DNA of 64,000 nt from Nocardioides sp. InS609-2 (GCF_023208195.1 NZ_CP060034.1:1550001-1614000), one strand, 5' to 3'. Shown: positions 54,516-63,046, numbered from the stretch's first letter. The notes: generated from the letters alone by a model not told the origin. A program made the numbers and translations.

Positions 54516-55337
54516 GTGACCGACACAGATCCCACCCCTGGCACCGCCTCGCCGTCCGAGCTCGCTGCTGAGGCCGCCCACGTCCTCGCCGACCTCACCG
54601 GGGTCGAGCGGCACGACGTCGCCCTCGTGCTCGGCTCGGGCTGGCTGCCCGCCGTCGACGCGCTGGGAGAGGCCACCGCCGAGATCGCGACCACCGACCT
54701 GCCGGGCTTCTCGGCCGCCGCGGTTGCCGGTCACAGTGGCAAGATCCGCAGCATCCGGACGGGCGACAAGAATCTGCTGGTGTTCCTCAGCCGCACCCAC
54801 TTCTACGAGGGCAAGGGCGTGCGCCCCGTCGTCCACCCGGTGCGTACGGCGGCCGCCGCGGGCTGTCGTGCCATCGTCTTGACCAACGGCTGCGGCGGGC
54901 TCAGGGAGACGTGGTCGCCCGGCACGCCCGTGCTCATCAGCGACCACATCAACCTGACCGCGACCTCCCCGATCGAGGGTGCCAACTTCGTCGACCTGAC
55001 CGACCTCTACTCGAGTCGGCTGCGTGCGCTGTGCAAGGAGGCCGACCCGAGCCTCGACGAGGGCATCTACGTGCAGTTCCCCGGGCCGCACTACGAGACG
55101 CCCGCCGAGATCGGCATGGTGCGCGCGATCGGGGGCCACCTGGTCGGCATGAGCACCACTCTCGAGGCGATCGCGGCCCGCGAGGCCGGCATGGAGGTGC
55201 TCGGCATCAGCCTGGTCACCAACCTCGCCGCCGGCATCAGCGGCGAGCCCCTCAACCACGCCGAGGTGCTGGAGGCCGGCAAGGCCGCCGCCAGCCGGAT
55301 GGGCGAGCTGCTCGGCAGCGTCGTCCCCCGCATCTGA
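54516..55337 (+). CDS. punA: Purine-nucleoside phosphorylase
   Basis: 273 aa, trimeric low-molecular-mass PNP type. It splits (deoxy)inosine or guanosine with phosphate. Motifs: [16 protein letters not shown] (phosphate site Ser), [51 protein letters not shown] and VGMSTTLEA plus [11 protein letters not shown] at the base site. The GTG at 54516 is 6 nt after TAGAGT. The last base of its stop is the first base of the next ATG (TGATG), so the epimerase gene is co-translated. Confidence 0.94.
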   Translation: MTDTDPTPGTASPSELAAEAAHVLADLTGVERHDVALVLGSGWLPAVDALGEATAEIATTDLPGFSAAAVAGHSGKIRSIRTGDKNLLVFLSRTHFYEGKGVRPVVHPVRTAAAAGCRAIVLTNGCGGLRETWSPGTPVLISDHINLTATSPIEGANFVDLTDLYSSRLRALCKEADPSLDEGIYVQFPGPHYETPAEIGMVRAIGGHLVGMSTTLEAIAAREAGMEVLGISLVTNLAAGISGEPLNHAEVLEAGKAAASRMGELLGSVVPRI

Positions 55338-56125
55338 TGCGCGTCCTGCTCACCGGCGCCGGCGGCAGCATCGGCCGGATCCTCTGCGAAGGCCTCGCCG
55401 ACCGAGGCCACGAGGTCGTCGGACTCGATCTCGTGCCGGCGCCCGAAGGCGTCACCGGCGCCTGGCACGTCGCCGACTGTGCCGACCCCGACGCCGTCGC
55501 GGCCGTCTTCGCCGACGAGCACCTCGACGCGGTCGCGCACTTCGCGGGCTTCCCCGGCGAGCAGGGGCTTCAGGACTCGCTGACCTCGCATGCCGTCACC
55601 ACCGCCGCGCTGCTCGACGCGATGGTCGACCACCGGGTCACGCGGATCGTCTACGCCTCCTCCAACCACGCCGTCGGCCGCACGCCCCGCGAAGACCTCG
55701 TCACCGTCGACCACCGGCCGCGACCCGACACGTTCTACGGCGTCGGCAAGGTCGCCGCCGAGGCACTGCTCAGCCTGTACTCCGACCGCTACGCCCTCGA
55801 CGCCGTGAGCTGTCGCATCGGCTCGTTCACCGAGACGCCGGAGGACACCCGCGCCCTATCGACCTGGCTCTCCCACGACGACTGCGTCCGGATGGTCGAC
55901 GCAGCACTCACCACGCCCGCCCCCGGCTACGCCGTGCTCTACGGGATCAGCGCCAACACGCGTGCCTGGTGGGACCTCGAGCCCGGCCGGCTGCTGGGCT
56001 ACGAGCCTCTCGACGACGCCGAGCAGTACGCCGCCTCCGTCCCGGCCGTCGAGGGCGACCAGGACGCGGCCGCCCATGTGGGCGGCGCCTTCGCCGGGCG
56101 GTCGTTCGAGCGCCCGGCCTTCTAG
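55337..56125 (+). CDS. NAD-dependent epimerase/dehydratase (uronate dehydrogenase-like SDR)
   Basis: 262 aa extended SDR. NAD motif VLLTGAGGSIGRILCEGLAD at residue 3; Asp-containing turn GLDLVPAPEG; substrate region HFAGFPGEQG; catalytic Ser in VYASSNHAVG and Tyr-x3-Lys in FYGVGKVAAEAL. The RIGSFTETPEDTRALSTWLS and VLYGISANTRAWWDLE blocks resemble uronate dehydrogenases, which oxidise glucuronate or galacturonate to lactones. Coupled to punA (TGATG overlap), so a role in sugar moieties from nucleoside breakdown is also conceivable. Class is firm; substrate is not. Confidence 0.88.
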   Translation: MRVLLTGAGGSIGRILCEGLADRGHEVVGLDLVPAPEGVTGAWHVADCADPDAVAAVFADEHLDAVAHFAGFPGEQGLQDSLTSHAVTTAALLDAMVDHRVTRIVYASSNHAVGRTPREDLVTVDHRPRPDTFYGVGKVAAEALLSLYSDRYALDAVSCRIGSFTETPEDTRALSTWLSHDDCVRMVDAALTTPAPGYAVLYGISANTRAWWDLEPGRLLGYEPLDDAEQYAASVPAVEGDQDAAAHVGGAFAGRSFERPAF

Positions 56126-56330
56126 ACGGGTCGTGTCTCTCTTGGTTCAGCGTTGGATTCCTGCCGACAGGCGCGTGTTTGGTCAGCAGTAGCTTGGGCC
56201 CCGGGAGACAGTGGCCGTGGCACTTCGCCCAGTTGGACGCGGTCGCCCTCAGCCGGCAGGACCGCGACGATCACCGCGTCGTCGGCGTAACCGATCACCG
56301 AGATAGAGTCCGACTCCGACTCCGACACCA
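56126..56330 (-). pseudogene. DUF1232 (YkvA-like) fragment
   Basis: Minus-strand frame contains DSISVIGYADDAVIVAVL, close to the diagnostic DLIPVIGYADD core of DUF1232. The upstream part is missing, and after AVL the match can be followed only by changing frame (a second frame gives LRATASNWAKCHGHCLPG). The gene is thus truncated and frameshifted. Its lost N-terminal side borders the transposase remnant at 56340. Confidence 0.45.
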
Positions 56331-56339
56331 CGCTGGGCC

Positions 56340-56470
56340 CTCGGTCTCGCCCAGCAAACGGATGCTCTCCAGTGGCTGCTGCGCCAGCGTGTGGAATCGG
56401 TTATCGAAACGCTCAAAGACCAGCTCGGTATCGAACGTCCCGGGGCTCACTTCGCGCCGCGCAGCCGCGG
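56340..56470 (+). pseudogene. Transposase C-terminal remnant
   Basis: Plus-strand frame reads ALGLAQQTDALQWLLRQRVE then SVIETLKDQLGIERPGAHF. The R-VE-x-I-ET-LK-xQL pattern with GIERPGAR-type continuation is typical of the C-terminus of DDE transposases of IS5/IS982-like elements, including the last catalytic Glu. No DDE upstream region and no inverted repeats are seen. The remnant is enclosed between a DUF1232 fragment and the SnoaL gene, whose 3' end abuts it. Confidence 0.5.
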
Positions 56471-56471
56471 C

Positions 56472-56882
56472 TCACTGCCCAGGCGCCAGCACCGGGCTGT
56501 TGTGATAGGCGGCGATCAGCCACTGGCCGTCTCGCTTCTCGAAAACCCAGGTGCAGTTCACCTTGCCCGTGTCCGGCACCTCGGTCTGACCGACGAACAG
56601 GATGCCGGATTCGCTGACGACGATCGCGCCGTCCCGGCCGACGAAGCGGATGCTGAGCTGCTTGTTGTGGGTCGAGCTGCCCTTGAGTGGCCCCTCGAAG
56701 CCCAGGGCCATGTTCTTGCGGATCACCTCACGGCTGTCACGGAGCGAGCCGGTCATGATTGCGGTCGCGTCCGCGGTGTAGTTGGCGACCATGCCGTCGG
56801 CGTCGCCGGCCTCCCACGCCTTGTAGGAGTCAACCAGTACGGCCTTGATTGCGGCCTGGTCTTCTGCACGACTGTCTGACAT
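56472..56882 (-). CDS. SnoaL-like (SgcJ/EcaC type) protein
   Basis: 136 aa cone-shaped NTF2-like fold: AAIKAVLVDSYKAWEAGDAD at the N-terminus, MVANYTADATAIMTGSLRDS and WVFEKRDGQWLIAAYHNSPV at the end are typical of the SgcJ/EcaC group of ketosteroid-isomerase-like proteins. It likely binds or transforms a small ligand. ATG 56882 has AGGGAG 7 nt upstream. It follows a sigma factor that itself carries a SnoaL domain (113-bp gap), so the ligand or signal may be shared. Confidence 0.87.
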   Translation of the reverse strand: MSDSRAEDQAAIKAVLVDSYKAWEAGDADGMVANYTADATAIMTGSLRDSREVIRKNMALGFEGPLKGSSTHNKQLSIRFVGRDGAIVVSESGILFVGQTEVPDTGKVNCTWVFEKRDGQWLIAAYHNSPVLAPGQ

Positions 56883-56995
56883 CAAGTTCTCCCTTGTGAG
56901 CGGTTCGCCCGGGGTATCCGGCGAACTCGCCAATACATACCCGCGGTGGAGTCGAAACTCATCGCACCGGCGGAAAGAGATGTAGGCGTGCTCGG

Positions 56996-57988
56996 CTACA
57001 CACCATCCCCGACGTGGACATGTCCCTGGGCGTCGAGTCCGGCCGCCAGACCGAACGACGCGAAGACCTCGGACTCCTGGAACACCGAATTCCGGCTGAT
57101 GCCCTCGGCGGTGACGGTGAAGATCTGAAGCGTGTGCAGCTCGTAACCGCCACCGACGCGCCGGTAGGCAGCGAACCCGGGCTGGCCGTTGGCCGAGACC
57201 GCCTTCAGACACCAATCCGTTCCGGCCTTCTCGAAGACCCACTCCATGAACAGTCCGTAGTTGCCGCGGCCGACGAACCAGTTGAGCACCGGCGGCATCT
57301 CCATGAGCACGTCCTCGGTGAGCAGCCGCTTGAGACCCTCGACGTCGGCGTGCTCGAACGCTTTCATGTAGCGATCGACCCAGGCGCGCTGCTCGGCTGC
57401 GGACGGCTCGCTGAGAGGTTCTTGCCGGACCTCGACTTCCTTCAGCCGGGTACGCGCCCGTTGCAGGGAGCTGTTCACCGACACGGCGGTAGTGCCGAGG
57501 ATTTCCGCTGCCTCGGACGCGGAGAAGCTGAGCACGTCACGCAGGATCAGCGCACCGCGCTGACGCGCCGACAGGTGCTGCAGGGCGGCTGCGAACGCCA
57601 AGCGCAGGCTGCTGCGGTCGATCACGGCTCTAGCCGGATCGCCTGCGTCCAGCAACGAGTCCGGCAAGGGCTGGAGCCAGGCGGCGTTCTCTCCCTGGAC
57701 GAGCGGCCCGAGCGGGTCCGACGCGGCCACCAGCCCCGACGGCAGCGGTCGACGGCCGCGAATCTCCAAGGCGGTCAGGCAGGCGTTCGTCGCGATCCGG
57801 TAGAGCCAGGTGCGCAGTGAGCTGCGCGTGTCGTCGTACTGCTCCCGCGCCCGCCACGCCCTCAGGTACGTGTCCTGGACCAAGTCCTCGGCGTCGTGAG
57901 CCGAGCCGAGCATCCGGTAGCAGTACGCCAGCAGCTCCGTTCGGAACGGTTCGACCAGGCGATCGAAGCCTTCTTCTCTTACCGTCAC
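56996..57988 (-). CDS. SigX5/SigG-type ECF sigma factor with C-terminal SnoaL domain
   Basis: 330 aa. Region 2 (about 10-80): LLAYCYRMLGSAHDAEDLVQ with DTYLRAWRAREQ. Region 4 (about 130-180): ALQHLSARQRGALILRDVLS, SASEAAEILGTTAVSVNSSL. The C-terminal 130 residues form a SnoaL-like domain (RYMKAFEHADVEGLKRLLTE, PVLNWFVGRGNYGLFMEWVF). In this ECF group the fused domain replaces a membrane anti-sigma and is thought to tune activity by ligand binding. GTG 57988 is the only sensible start. Next gene downstream is a stand-alone SnoaL protein. Confidence 0.92.
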   Translation of the reverse strand: MTVREEGFDRLVEPFRTELLAYCYRMLGSAHDAEDLVQDTYLRAWRAREQYDDTRSSLRTWLYRIATNACLTALEIRGRRPLPSGLVAASDPLGPLVQGENAAWLQPLPDSLLDAGDPARAVIDRSSLRLAFAAALQHLSARQRGALILRDVLSFSASEAAEILGTTAVSVNSSLQRARTRLKEVEVRQEPLSEPSAAEQRAWVDRYMKAFEHADVEGLKRLLTEDVLMEMPPVLNWFVGRGNYGLFMEWVFEKAGTDWCLKAVSANGQPGFAAYRRVGGGYELHTLQIFTVTAEGISRNSVFQESEVFASFGLAAGLDAQGHVHVGDGV

Positions 57989-58488
57989 GCCCGTGCCCCT
58001 TCTCTGCTCCTACCAAGACCGCCATGCCCGAGGGCAGCGACACCATGGCGGGCTCCCACAGCACTGATGGAGGCTACCCATATGTCCATGAACGGCAGCA
58101 TTGCCGAGACCACCGACACCGCTGCACGGTCCGGTCACTTGGTCACTGGTCGCGCGTTCAAAGCGATCGACCCCGAATGATGACGTGCTCCATGTGCTGC
58201 TCCCGCCTGTACTCGATCCGATGGGAGGGCGAGCTGGGCATTGCTACTACGAGCAGGGCAGTCCCTTCTTGAGCCACGCCTCGTCAGCGGTGCCCGGCGG
58301 GACGCAGACCGATAGTGAGCCACACCCGGTCGACAGTGGGCAGCCGCATAGAGAGCCTCCCGCCGGACACCTGGACCGAGTCTGGCCAGACGTCGGCCCT
58401 ACCGGAATCGTCTGGTAGCCGCCTGTCGGCGTTGAAGCGACCGGATCCTCGATGAGAACGCGTCACCGAGACGCTAGGCGAGCCGGAA
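57989..58488. other. 500-bp intergenic region without a confident gene
   Basis: The region between two divergent-looking regulator genes has slightly lower coding quality than its surroundings. Only short open frames occur, on both strands, with none showing a recognisable family. One plus-strand frame (58082-58180) has a good ribosome binding site. A minus-strand frame near 58349 (MRLPTVDRVWLTIGLRPAGH) has GGGAGG upstream but only 21 codons. It may be remnant DNA of a lost gene. Confidence 0.5.
58082..58180 (+). CDS. Possible 32-aa ORF or gene remnant
   Basis: MSMNGSIAETTDTAARSGHL then VTGRAFKAIDPE. GGAGG lies 8 nt before the ATG, the only strong translation signal in this gap. No known peptide family. 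It might be the start of a gene cut short by mutation or a small peptide next to the sigma factor. Evidence is limited to the ribosome binding site. Confidence 0.25.
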   Translation: MSMNGSIAETTDTAARSGHLVTGRAFKAIDPE

Positions 58489-59352
58489 CTAGCCGCCCTG
58501 CACGATAGTGGCTAGAAGCAGCAGCGAGTGTCGGGCGGGACTGTCCGAGGCTGTGTAGGTCATGATCCGGTGGCCGGGGTTGTCGGGCAGGTGCAGCACC
58601 TCGAACCCGACCTCCACAGTTCCGATCTCGGGGTGGTTGAGCTGCTTCGTGCCGCTCATGCAGTTGTGGACGGGCTTGTGCGCCCACAACTCGGCGAAGC
58701 CGTCGCTGGCGATGCACAGCTCGCCGATCAGGTCGGTGAGAGCAGCGTCGTCGGCGTACCGGCCGGCCACGAGGCGCAGTGACGCGACGGCGCGGGAGGC
58801 TTCCTCGTCCCAGTTTGCGTACAACTCACGCGTGTGCGGGTCCAGGAACAGCATCCGCGTCAGGTTCGGCCGTGTCGCGGGTCGTTCGGGTGAGGCGTAG
58901 TCGTAATGCCCGGCGATCAGCGCATGACCTAGCCGGTTCCAGGCCAGCACCTCGGTCGCGCGTCCCAGGACGACGGCCGGGACCTCTGTCATGGCGTCGA
59001 TGAGGGTCTTGGTGCCGTTGCGCACTCGGTCTGGGGTGCTGCTGGGACGCGGCTTCGCCGGGGCGGGGCGCGCGAGGTCGTGCAGGTGAGCGCGTTCGTC
59101 TTCGGTGAGGTCGAGTGCGCGCGCCAACGCGTCGATGACGGAAGGGGAGGCGTTCGTGCTCTGGCCCTGCTCGAGGCGGGTGTAGTACGTGACGCTGACC
59201 CCAGCCAGCAGCGCCAGCTCCTCACGCCGCAGCCCCGGGACTCGTCGCGCACCGTAGGACACGATTCCCGCATCGTCGGGGGTCACCCGGGCGCGCCGAG
59301 ACTTCAAGAAGTCGCCCAAGGATCCGGTCCGGGTCTGCACGTCAGCTTCCAC
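58489..59352 (-). CDS. XRE-family regulator with MmyB-like ligand-binding domain
   Basis: 287 aa. N-terminal HTH (about 10-85): LGDFLKSRRARVTPDDAGIV, RVPGLRREELALLAGVSVTY and YYTRLEQGQSTNASPSVIDA. The C-terminal MmyB-like domain (about 110-287) has VLGRATEVLAWNRLGHALIA, LDPHTRELYANWDEEASRAV and FAELWAHKPVHNCMSGTKQL; in this group it binds a fatty-acid-like or aromatic ligand. GTG 59352 is used, with GGGAG upstream. Divergent from an MFS-SDR operon, with a long palindrome between them. Confidence 0.9.
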   Translation of the reverse strand: MEADVQTRTGSLGDFLKSRRARVTPDDAGIVSYGARRVPGLRREELALLAGVSVTYYTRLEQGQSTNASPSVIDALARALDLTEDERAHLHDLARPAPAKPRPSSTPDRVRNGTKTLIDAMTEVPAVVLGRATEVLAWNRLGHALIAGHYDYASPERPATRPNLTRMLFLDPHTRELYANWDEEASRAVASLRLVAGRYADDAALTDLIGELCIASDGFAELWAHKPVHNCMSGTKQLNHPEIGTVEVGFEVLHLPDNPGHRIMTYTASDSPARHSLLLLATIVQGG

Positions 59353-59383
59353 CCGCTCATTGTCTCCCGACGCGGGGCAGCTG

Positions 59384-59408
59384 TGCCTGTCCCTGTCAGG
59401 GATAGGCA
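59384..59408. promoter_or_regulatory. 25-bp palindrome between XRE and MFS genes
   Basis: Arms TGCCTGTCCCTG (59384-59395) and CAGGGATAGGCA (59397-59408) pair around a central T with a single mismatch. A further perfect 10-bp palindrome TGCCTAGGCA sits at 59414-59423. The pair lies between the divergent XRE and MFS genes, the expected place for the XRE operator. Confidence 0.6.
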
Positions 59409-59513
59409 GCGAGTGCCTAGGCATTACCGAGGTCTGGTTGCGCGTCAAGGGTTCCTCGAGGCTTCACCGCAGACCAGCCATCTCCCCATTTCCGTCTGGA
59501 AGGACAATCACTC

Positions 59514-60995
59514 GTGACTCACCTCGACGAGGGCGTCATGCCGCCCCCCTCGCCCGCTGCCCCACCGTCGGAGGTTGCGCTGAGCACGCGGGAACGGCTC
59601 ATCCTTGCGGTCTTGCTGACCGCCAGCTTCACCCTTGCGGTCGACTTCTCGATCCTCAACGTGGCATTGCCTGCCATCGGCACCGACCTGGGATTCTCGC
59701 TGGAGAACCTCCAGTGGGTGGCGACCTCGTTTGCGTTGTGCGCCGCCGGCTTCACGCTCCTGTTCGGACGCATCGCGGACCTCTTCGGGCGGCGCCGGCT
59801 CTTCCTGTTCGGCATGCTGCTGCTCGGTGCGTCTTCGCTAGTGGGAGGCTTGGCAAACACGCCGACGCTCCTCATCACCGCCCGGGTGGCGCAGGGCCTC
59901 GCCACCGCCGTCGTCACTCCCGCGGCGCTGTCGCTGCTCACCACCGCCTTCCCCGAAGGGCCGCGTCGCGCCCGGGCACTGGGCCTCAACGGTGCACTCA
60001 TGGCTGCCGGGTTCACCACCGGAGCGATCCTCGGTGGAGTCCTCACCGACCTGCTGAGCTGGCGGTGGGCGTTCTACATCAACGTCGCCGTCGCCGTCGT
60101 CGTCCTTGCCATCGCCCCGGCGGTGCTGACCGAGAGCCGTCCCGAGCGTCGCCCCCGACTCGACATTCCCGGCGCCGTCACCGTCACCTTCGGATTGCTC
60201 GCCGTCGTCTACGGCCTCACCGTCGCGGGCGAACAGTCCTGGCAGCACCCGCCCGCGATTCTCGCGCTCGTGGCCGGCGTCGTGTCGCTGCTCGTGTTCT
60301 GGGTCGTGGAGAGGCGCGTCAGCGAGCCGCTGGTGCCGTTCTCCGTGCTGGGTCGTCGCACCATCGGGTGGGGCAACTTCGCAGGTCTGATGGCGTTCGT
60401 CACCGAGACATCGCTGGTGTTCCTGCTGACCCTGTACCTGCAAGAAGTACTCGGGTACTCCCCGCTCGCCGCGGGCTTGGCCTTCGCCGTCCTGGGCACC
60501 GGCACGGTCATCGGCGGCCTCGTCGCCCCGAAGGTCATCGCCGCGCTCGGCACCAAGCGCGCCATCGTCGTCGGCCTCATCGTCCAGGCCGCGGCCACCG
60601 GCTCCCTGGTGTTCCTCGGCACCTCGCCCGCCTCTCTTGCCCTTCTGCTGGTGGCGACCTTCACCGGCGGCGTGGCGAACCTGGTGGCCATCGTCGGCTT
60701 CATGGTCACCGTGACCACCGGTGTCCCCGACCACGAACAGGGCCTCGCGACCGGCATCGCCACCATGAGTCAGCAGGTCGGCATCACCATGGGCATCCCA
60801 GTGATGTCCGCGATCGCGGCCACCACCAGCAACCGGCTCGACGTGACCACCCAAGCCAGCATCCTCACAGGCGTCACCGTCGCGATCGGTGTCAACGCAG
60901 CCCTGTGCCTGCTCACGGCCGCGCTCGTCCACGTCTTCGTGGGCACCGAGGGTGCGACCGAGGCCGCCACCGACACCGCGGGGGTCACCGCATGA
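59514..60995 (+). CDS. MFS transporter, DHA2 (EmrB/QacA) family
   Basis: 493 aa with about 14 membrane helices. Motif C region and family blocks: ASFTLAVDFSILNVALPAIG in TM1, LQWVATSFALCAAGFTLLFG, the loop 2-3 motif GRIADLFGRRRLFLFG, and GLNGALMAAGFTTGAILGGV. DHA2 proteins are proton-driven drug or metabolite exporters. GTG 59514 has GGAAGG upstream. Overlaps the next gene by 4 nt (ATGA). Probably repressed by the divergent XRE protein and induced by its substrate. Confidence 0.93.
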   Translation: MTHLDEGVMPPPSPAAPPSEVALSTRERLILAVLLTASFTLAVDFSILNVALPAIGTDLGFSLENLQWVATSFALCAAGFTLLFGRIADLFGRRRLFLFGMLLLGASSLVGGLANTPTLLITARVAQGLATAVVTPAALSLLTTAFPEGPRRARALGLNGALMAAGFTTGAILGGVLTDLLSWRWAFYINVAVAVVVLAIAPAVLTESRPERRPRLDIPGAVTVTFGLLAVVYGLTVAGEQSWQHPPAILALVAGVVSLLVFWVVERRVSEPLVPFSVLGRRTIGWGNFAGLMAFVTETSLVFLLTLYLQEVLGYSPLAAGLAFAVLGTGTVIGGLVAPKVIAALGTKRAIVVGLIVQAAATGSLVFLGTSPASLALLLVATFTGGVANLVAIVGFMVTVTTGVPDHEQGLATGIATMSQQVGITMGIPVMSAIAATTSNRLDVTTQASILTGVTVAIGVNAALCLLTAALVHVFVGTEGATEAATDTAGVTA

Positions 60996-62062
60996 ACGGA
61001 CTGACCAGCCCTGGGCGGGTCCTGATCATCGGTCCTCACGGCGTGGTCGGCGGGGCGGTCAAACAGCGACTCAACGGGAACGCGGCCTGGGACCTGGCGA
61101 CCGCCTCACGACGACCGGCCGAGCCCGGGCAGACGAGTGCGGTCCGGGCGGTCAGCGTCGACCTGCTCGACACCTCGACCGTCGCCGGATCGTTCGTCGA
61201 GTTGGCGGACGTGACCCATGTCGTGTTTGCGGGCTACACCGAACGGCCCACGATGGCCGAGATGGTCGAGCCCAACGTGGCCATGCTGCGCAACACCCTT
61301 GACGGGCTGATCGCGGCCGGCGCACGGCTCGAGCACGTCGTCCTGATCGGAGGCGGCAAGTCCTACGGCGAACATCTGGGCGCGTACAAGACTCCGGCGA
61401 AAGAGACCGACCCGCGCTTCCTAGGCCGGATCTTCTACAACGACCAAGAGGATTTGCTGCACGAGATGTCCAGTCGCCAGGGCTTCACCTGGACGGTGCT
61501 GCGCCCAGACCTGGTGCTGGGGTTCGCGCTCGGATCACCGATGAACATGCTCATGGCTCTCGGCGTCTACGCGTCGCTCTGCAAAGACGCCGGCGTCCCG
61601 CTCCGCTTCCCCGGCACCCCGACCGCGTGGACGGCGCTGCACCAGTTCACCGACGCGGACGTGCTCGCTGCGGCCGTCGAGTGGGCGCTGGACAGCCCGA
61701 ACGCGGTCGGTGAGGTCTTCAACGTCACCAACGGCGACAACTTCCGGTGGCAGCACCTGTGGGACGACATGGCGGGTGTCTTCGACATGCCCACCGCAGC
61801 TCCTCAGCCCATGTCCCTGACCGAGCAGATGGCCGACAAGGGCCACGTGTGGGATGCGCTGGTGCATCGGCACAGGCTCGTGGTCACCACCTACGACCAG
61901 GTGTCGGCCTGGAGGTTCGCCGACGCCGTGCTGGCCACCGACTTCGACATGGTCCAGAGCACGATCAAGATCCGCCAGGCCGGGTTCCACGGCTGCGTGG
62001 ACACCCACACGAGCGTCGTAGGCCATCTCCAGCGGCTGCGTGAACATCGCTACCTTCCCTGA
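60992..62062 (+). CDS. SDR-family NAD(P)-dependent oxidoreductase, PRISE-like
   Basis: 356 aa extended SDR. Nucleotide motif RVLIIGPHGVVGGAVKQRLN; DVTHVVFAGYTERPTMAEMV; VVLIGGGKSYGEHLGAYKTP followed by IFYNDQEDLLHEM, the altered catalytic segment (Tyr at the usual position, no YxxxK) seen in the PRISE (progesterone 5-beta-reductase/iridoid synthase-like) family. FTWTVLRPDLVLGFALGSPM is also family-like. Such enzymes reduce enone double bonds. Coupled to the MFS exporter gene, suggesting modify-and-export of an enone compound. Substrate unknown. Confidence 0.85.
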   Translation: MNGLTSPGRVLIIGPHGVVGGAVKQRLNGNAAWDLATASRRPAEPGQTSAVRAVSVDLLDTSTVAGSFVELADVTHVVFAGYTERPTMAEMVEPNVAMLRNTLDGLIAAGARLEHVVLIGGGKSYGEHLGAYKTPAKETDPRFLGRIFYNDQEDLLHEMSSRQGFTWTVLRPDLVLGFALGSPMNMLMALGVYASLCKDAGVPLRFPGTPTAWTALHQFTDADVLAAAVEWALDSPNAVGEVFNVTNGDNFRWQHLWDDMAGVFDMPTAAPQPMSLTEQMADKGHVWDALVHRHRLVVTTYDQVSAWRFADAVLATDFDMVQSTIKIRQAGFHGCVDTHTSVVGHLQRLREHRYLP

Positions 62063-62266
62063 GCTGCACGCGTCCCGCAGAGGCCACCACCCTGCGTGGC
62101 GCGCGTCCCCGGACGGACACGTCAGGGCGACGAGTGGACTGGCACCGGCGCCGGAGCGAGGGGTTCCACTCCGTGTCATCCCGCCGCGAACCAGGTGCTT
62201 ACTCCGAACGCCGGCTTCCCAACTGCGACATCAGACTCCACCGACGCAGATAGGAGCAGAATCTCA

Positions 62267-62297
62267 TTGACTTCGAGTGCGCTCGAAGAGTGACAAT
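62267..62297 (+). promoter_or_regulatory. MerR-type promoter with 19-bp spacer and dyad
   Basis: TTGACT (62267-62272) and GACAAT (62292-62297) are 19 bp apart, the over-long spacing that MerR proteins correct. The spacer carries the dyad CTTCGAG-TGCG-CTCGAAG (62271-62288). The MerR gene ATG lies 6 nt after the -10, so the transcript is leaderless. The same architecture recurs at 63100-63130. Confidence 0.75.
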
Positions 62298-62303
62298 CAC
62301 GGC

Positions 62304-62672
62304 ATGAGCCTCACCATCGCCGAGACGGCCGAGCGCACCGGGCTGACCGCGCACACGCTGCGCTACTACGAGCGGGACGGGCTGATGCTCTCCGTCGACC
62401 GCTCGGCCACCGGGCACCGGCGCTACAACGAGGGCGACCTCGAGTGGATCGCGATGATCACCCGGCTGCGTCGTACGGGCATGCCGATCCGCGACGTACG
62501 CCGCTACGCCGAGCTGGTGCGCGCCGGCGACGGCACCGAAAACGAACGCATGGAGATCCTGCGGAGGCACCGCGAGCAGGTGCGCGCGCAGCTCGAGGAG
62601 ACCCGGCAGCACCTGGCGCTGATCGACCGCAAGATCGACTGGTACGCCGGCCGCACGGAGTCCTGCGGCTAG
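62304..62672 (+). CDS. MerR family transcriptional activator
   Basis: 122 aa. The N-terminal winged HTH (about 2-70) is SLTIAETAERTGLTAHTLRY, YERDGLMLSVDRSATGHRRY and ITRLRRTGMPIRDVRRYAEL. A dimerisation coiled coil follows (EILRRHREQVRAQLEETRQH). The short C-terminus ends GRTESCG with a single Cys. This size and pattern fit small-molecule or oxidative-stress MerR proteins that regulate aldo-keto reductases. ATG 62304 is positioned for leaderless translation. It converges with the cupin gene (4-bp overlap). Confidence 0.93.
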   Translation: MSLTIAETAERTGLTAHTLRYYERDGLMLSVDRSATGHRRYNEGDLEWIAMITRLRRTGMPIRDVRRYAELVRAGDGTENERMEILRRHREQVRAQLEETRQHLALIDRKIDWYAGRTESCG

Positions 62673-63046
62673 CCCGCGGCCCGTGGGCCCTCGAGCCAGT
62701 CCGTGATGAACCGGTCGCTGGCGTGGATGTGGGTCGCGCGGTACCGGTCGGGTCCCATGACCTCGAACTTGTGGGGCGTGAGCTCCGGTACGACGAGGAG
62801 CATCCCGCCTTCACCGACGAGCTGCTCGCCCGCGACGGTGAACAGCGCCTTGCCGCTGTGGATCACGAACGTCTCCGAGTAGGGATGCTGGTGGAGGAAC
62901 GGGCCGGCACCCTCCACGTCGGTCTCCTCGATGATGATCGAGACGCCGGCGCCGTACGCGAAGCCCTGGATGTTGTCGAGGACCTTGCCGTCCGGCTGGG
63001 CCGAGGCCCGGGTGTCGATGATGTGGAACGGCTCCGTTGCGGTCAT
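62669..63046 (-). CDS. Cupin domain-containing protein
   Basis: 125 aa single-domain cupin. Cupin motif 1 is GPFLHQHPYSETFVIHSGKA with His-His-Glu ligands (FLHQHPYSE); motif 2 is VVPELTPHKFEVMG with the last His. It probably binds a metal and a small ligand. ATG 63046 has GAGGGG 9 nt upstream. It lies divergent from the aldo-keto reductase, sharing the MerR-controlled intergenic region, and overlaps the merR end by 4 bp. Confidence 0.9.
   Translation of the reverse strand: MTATEPFHIIDTRASAQPDGKVLDNIQGFAYGAGVSIIIEETDVEGAGPFLHQHPYSETFVIHSGKALFTVAGEQLVGEGGMLLVVPELTPHKFEVMGPDRYRATHIHASDRFITDWLEGPRAAG

Noticed and set aside
58130..58150. GGTCACTT-GGTCACT direct repeat
   Set aside because: 8-bp period and GTCACT, not GTCACA-N3; does not match the two MtrA-like sites.
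58284..58466. 60-codon minus-strand frame
   Set aside because: No recognisable family and stops on both sides; only the internal ATG has a ribosome binding site, giving 21 codons.
59360..62062. 900-codon plus-strand frame
   Set aside because: Only its last 356 codons (from 60992) are a protein; the first part is a shifted shadow of the MFS gene.
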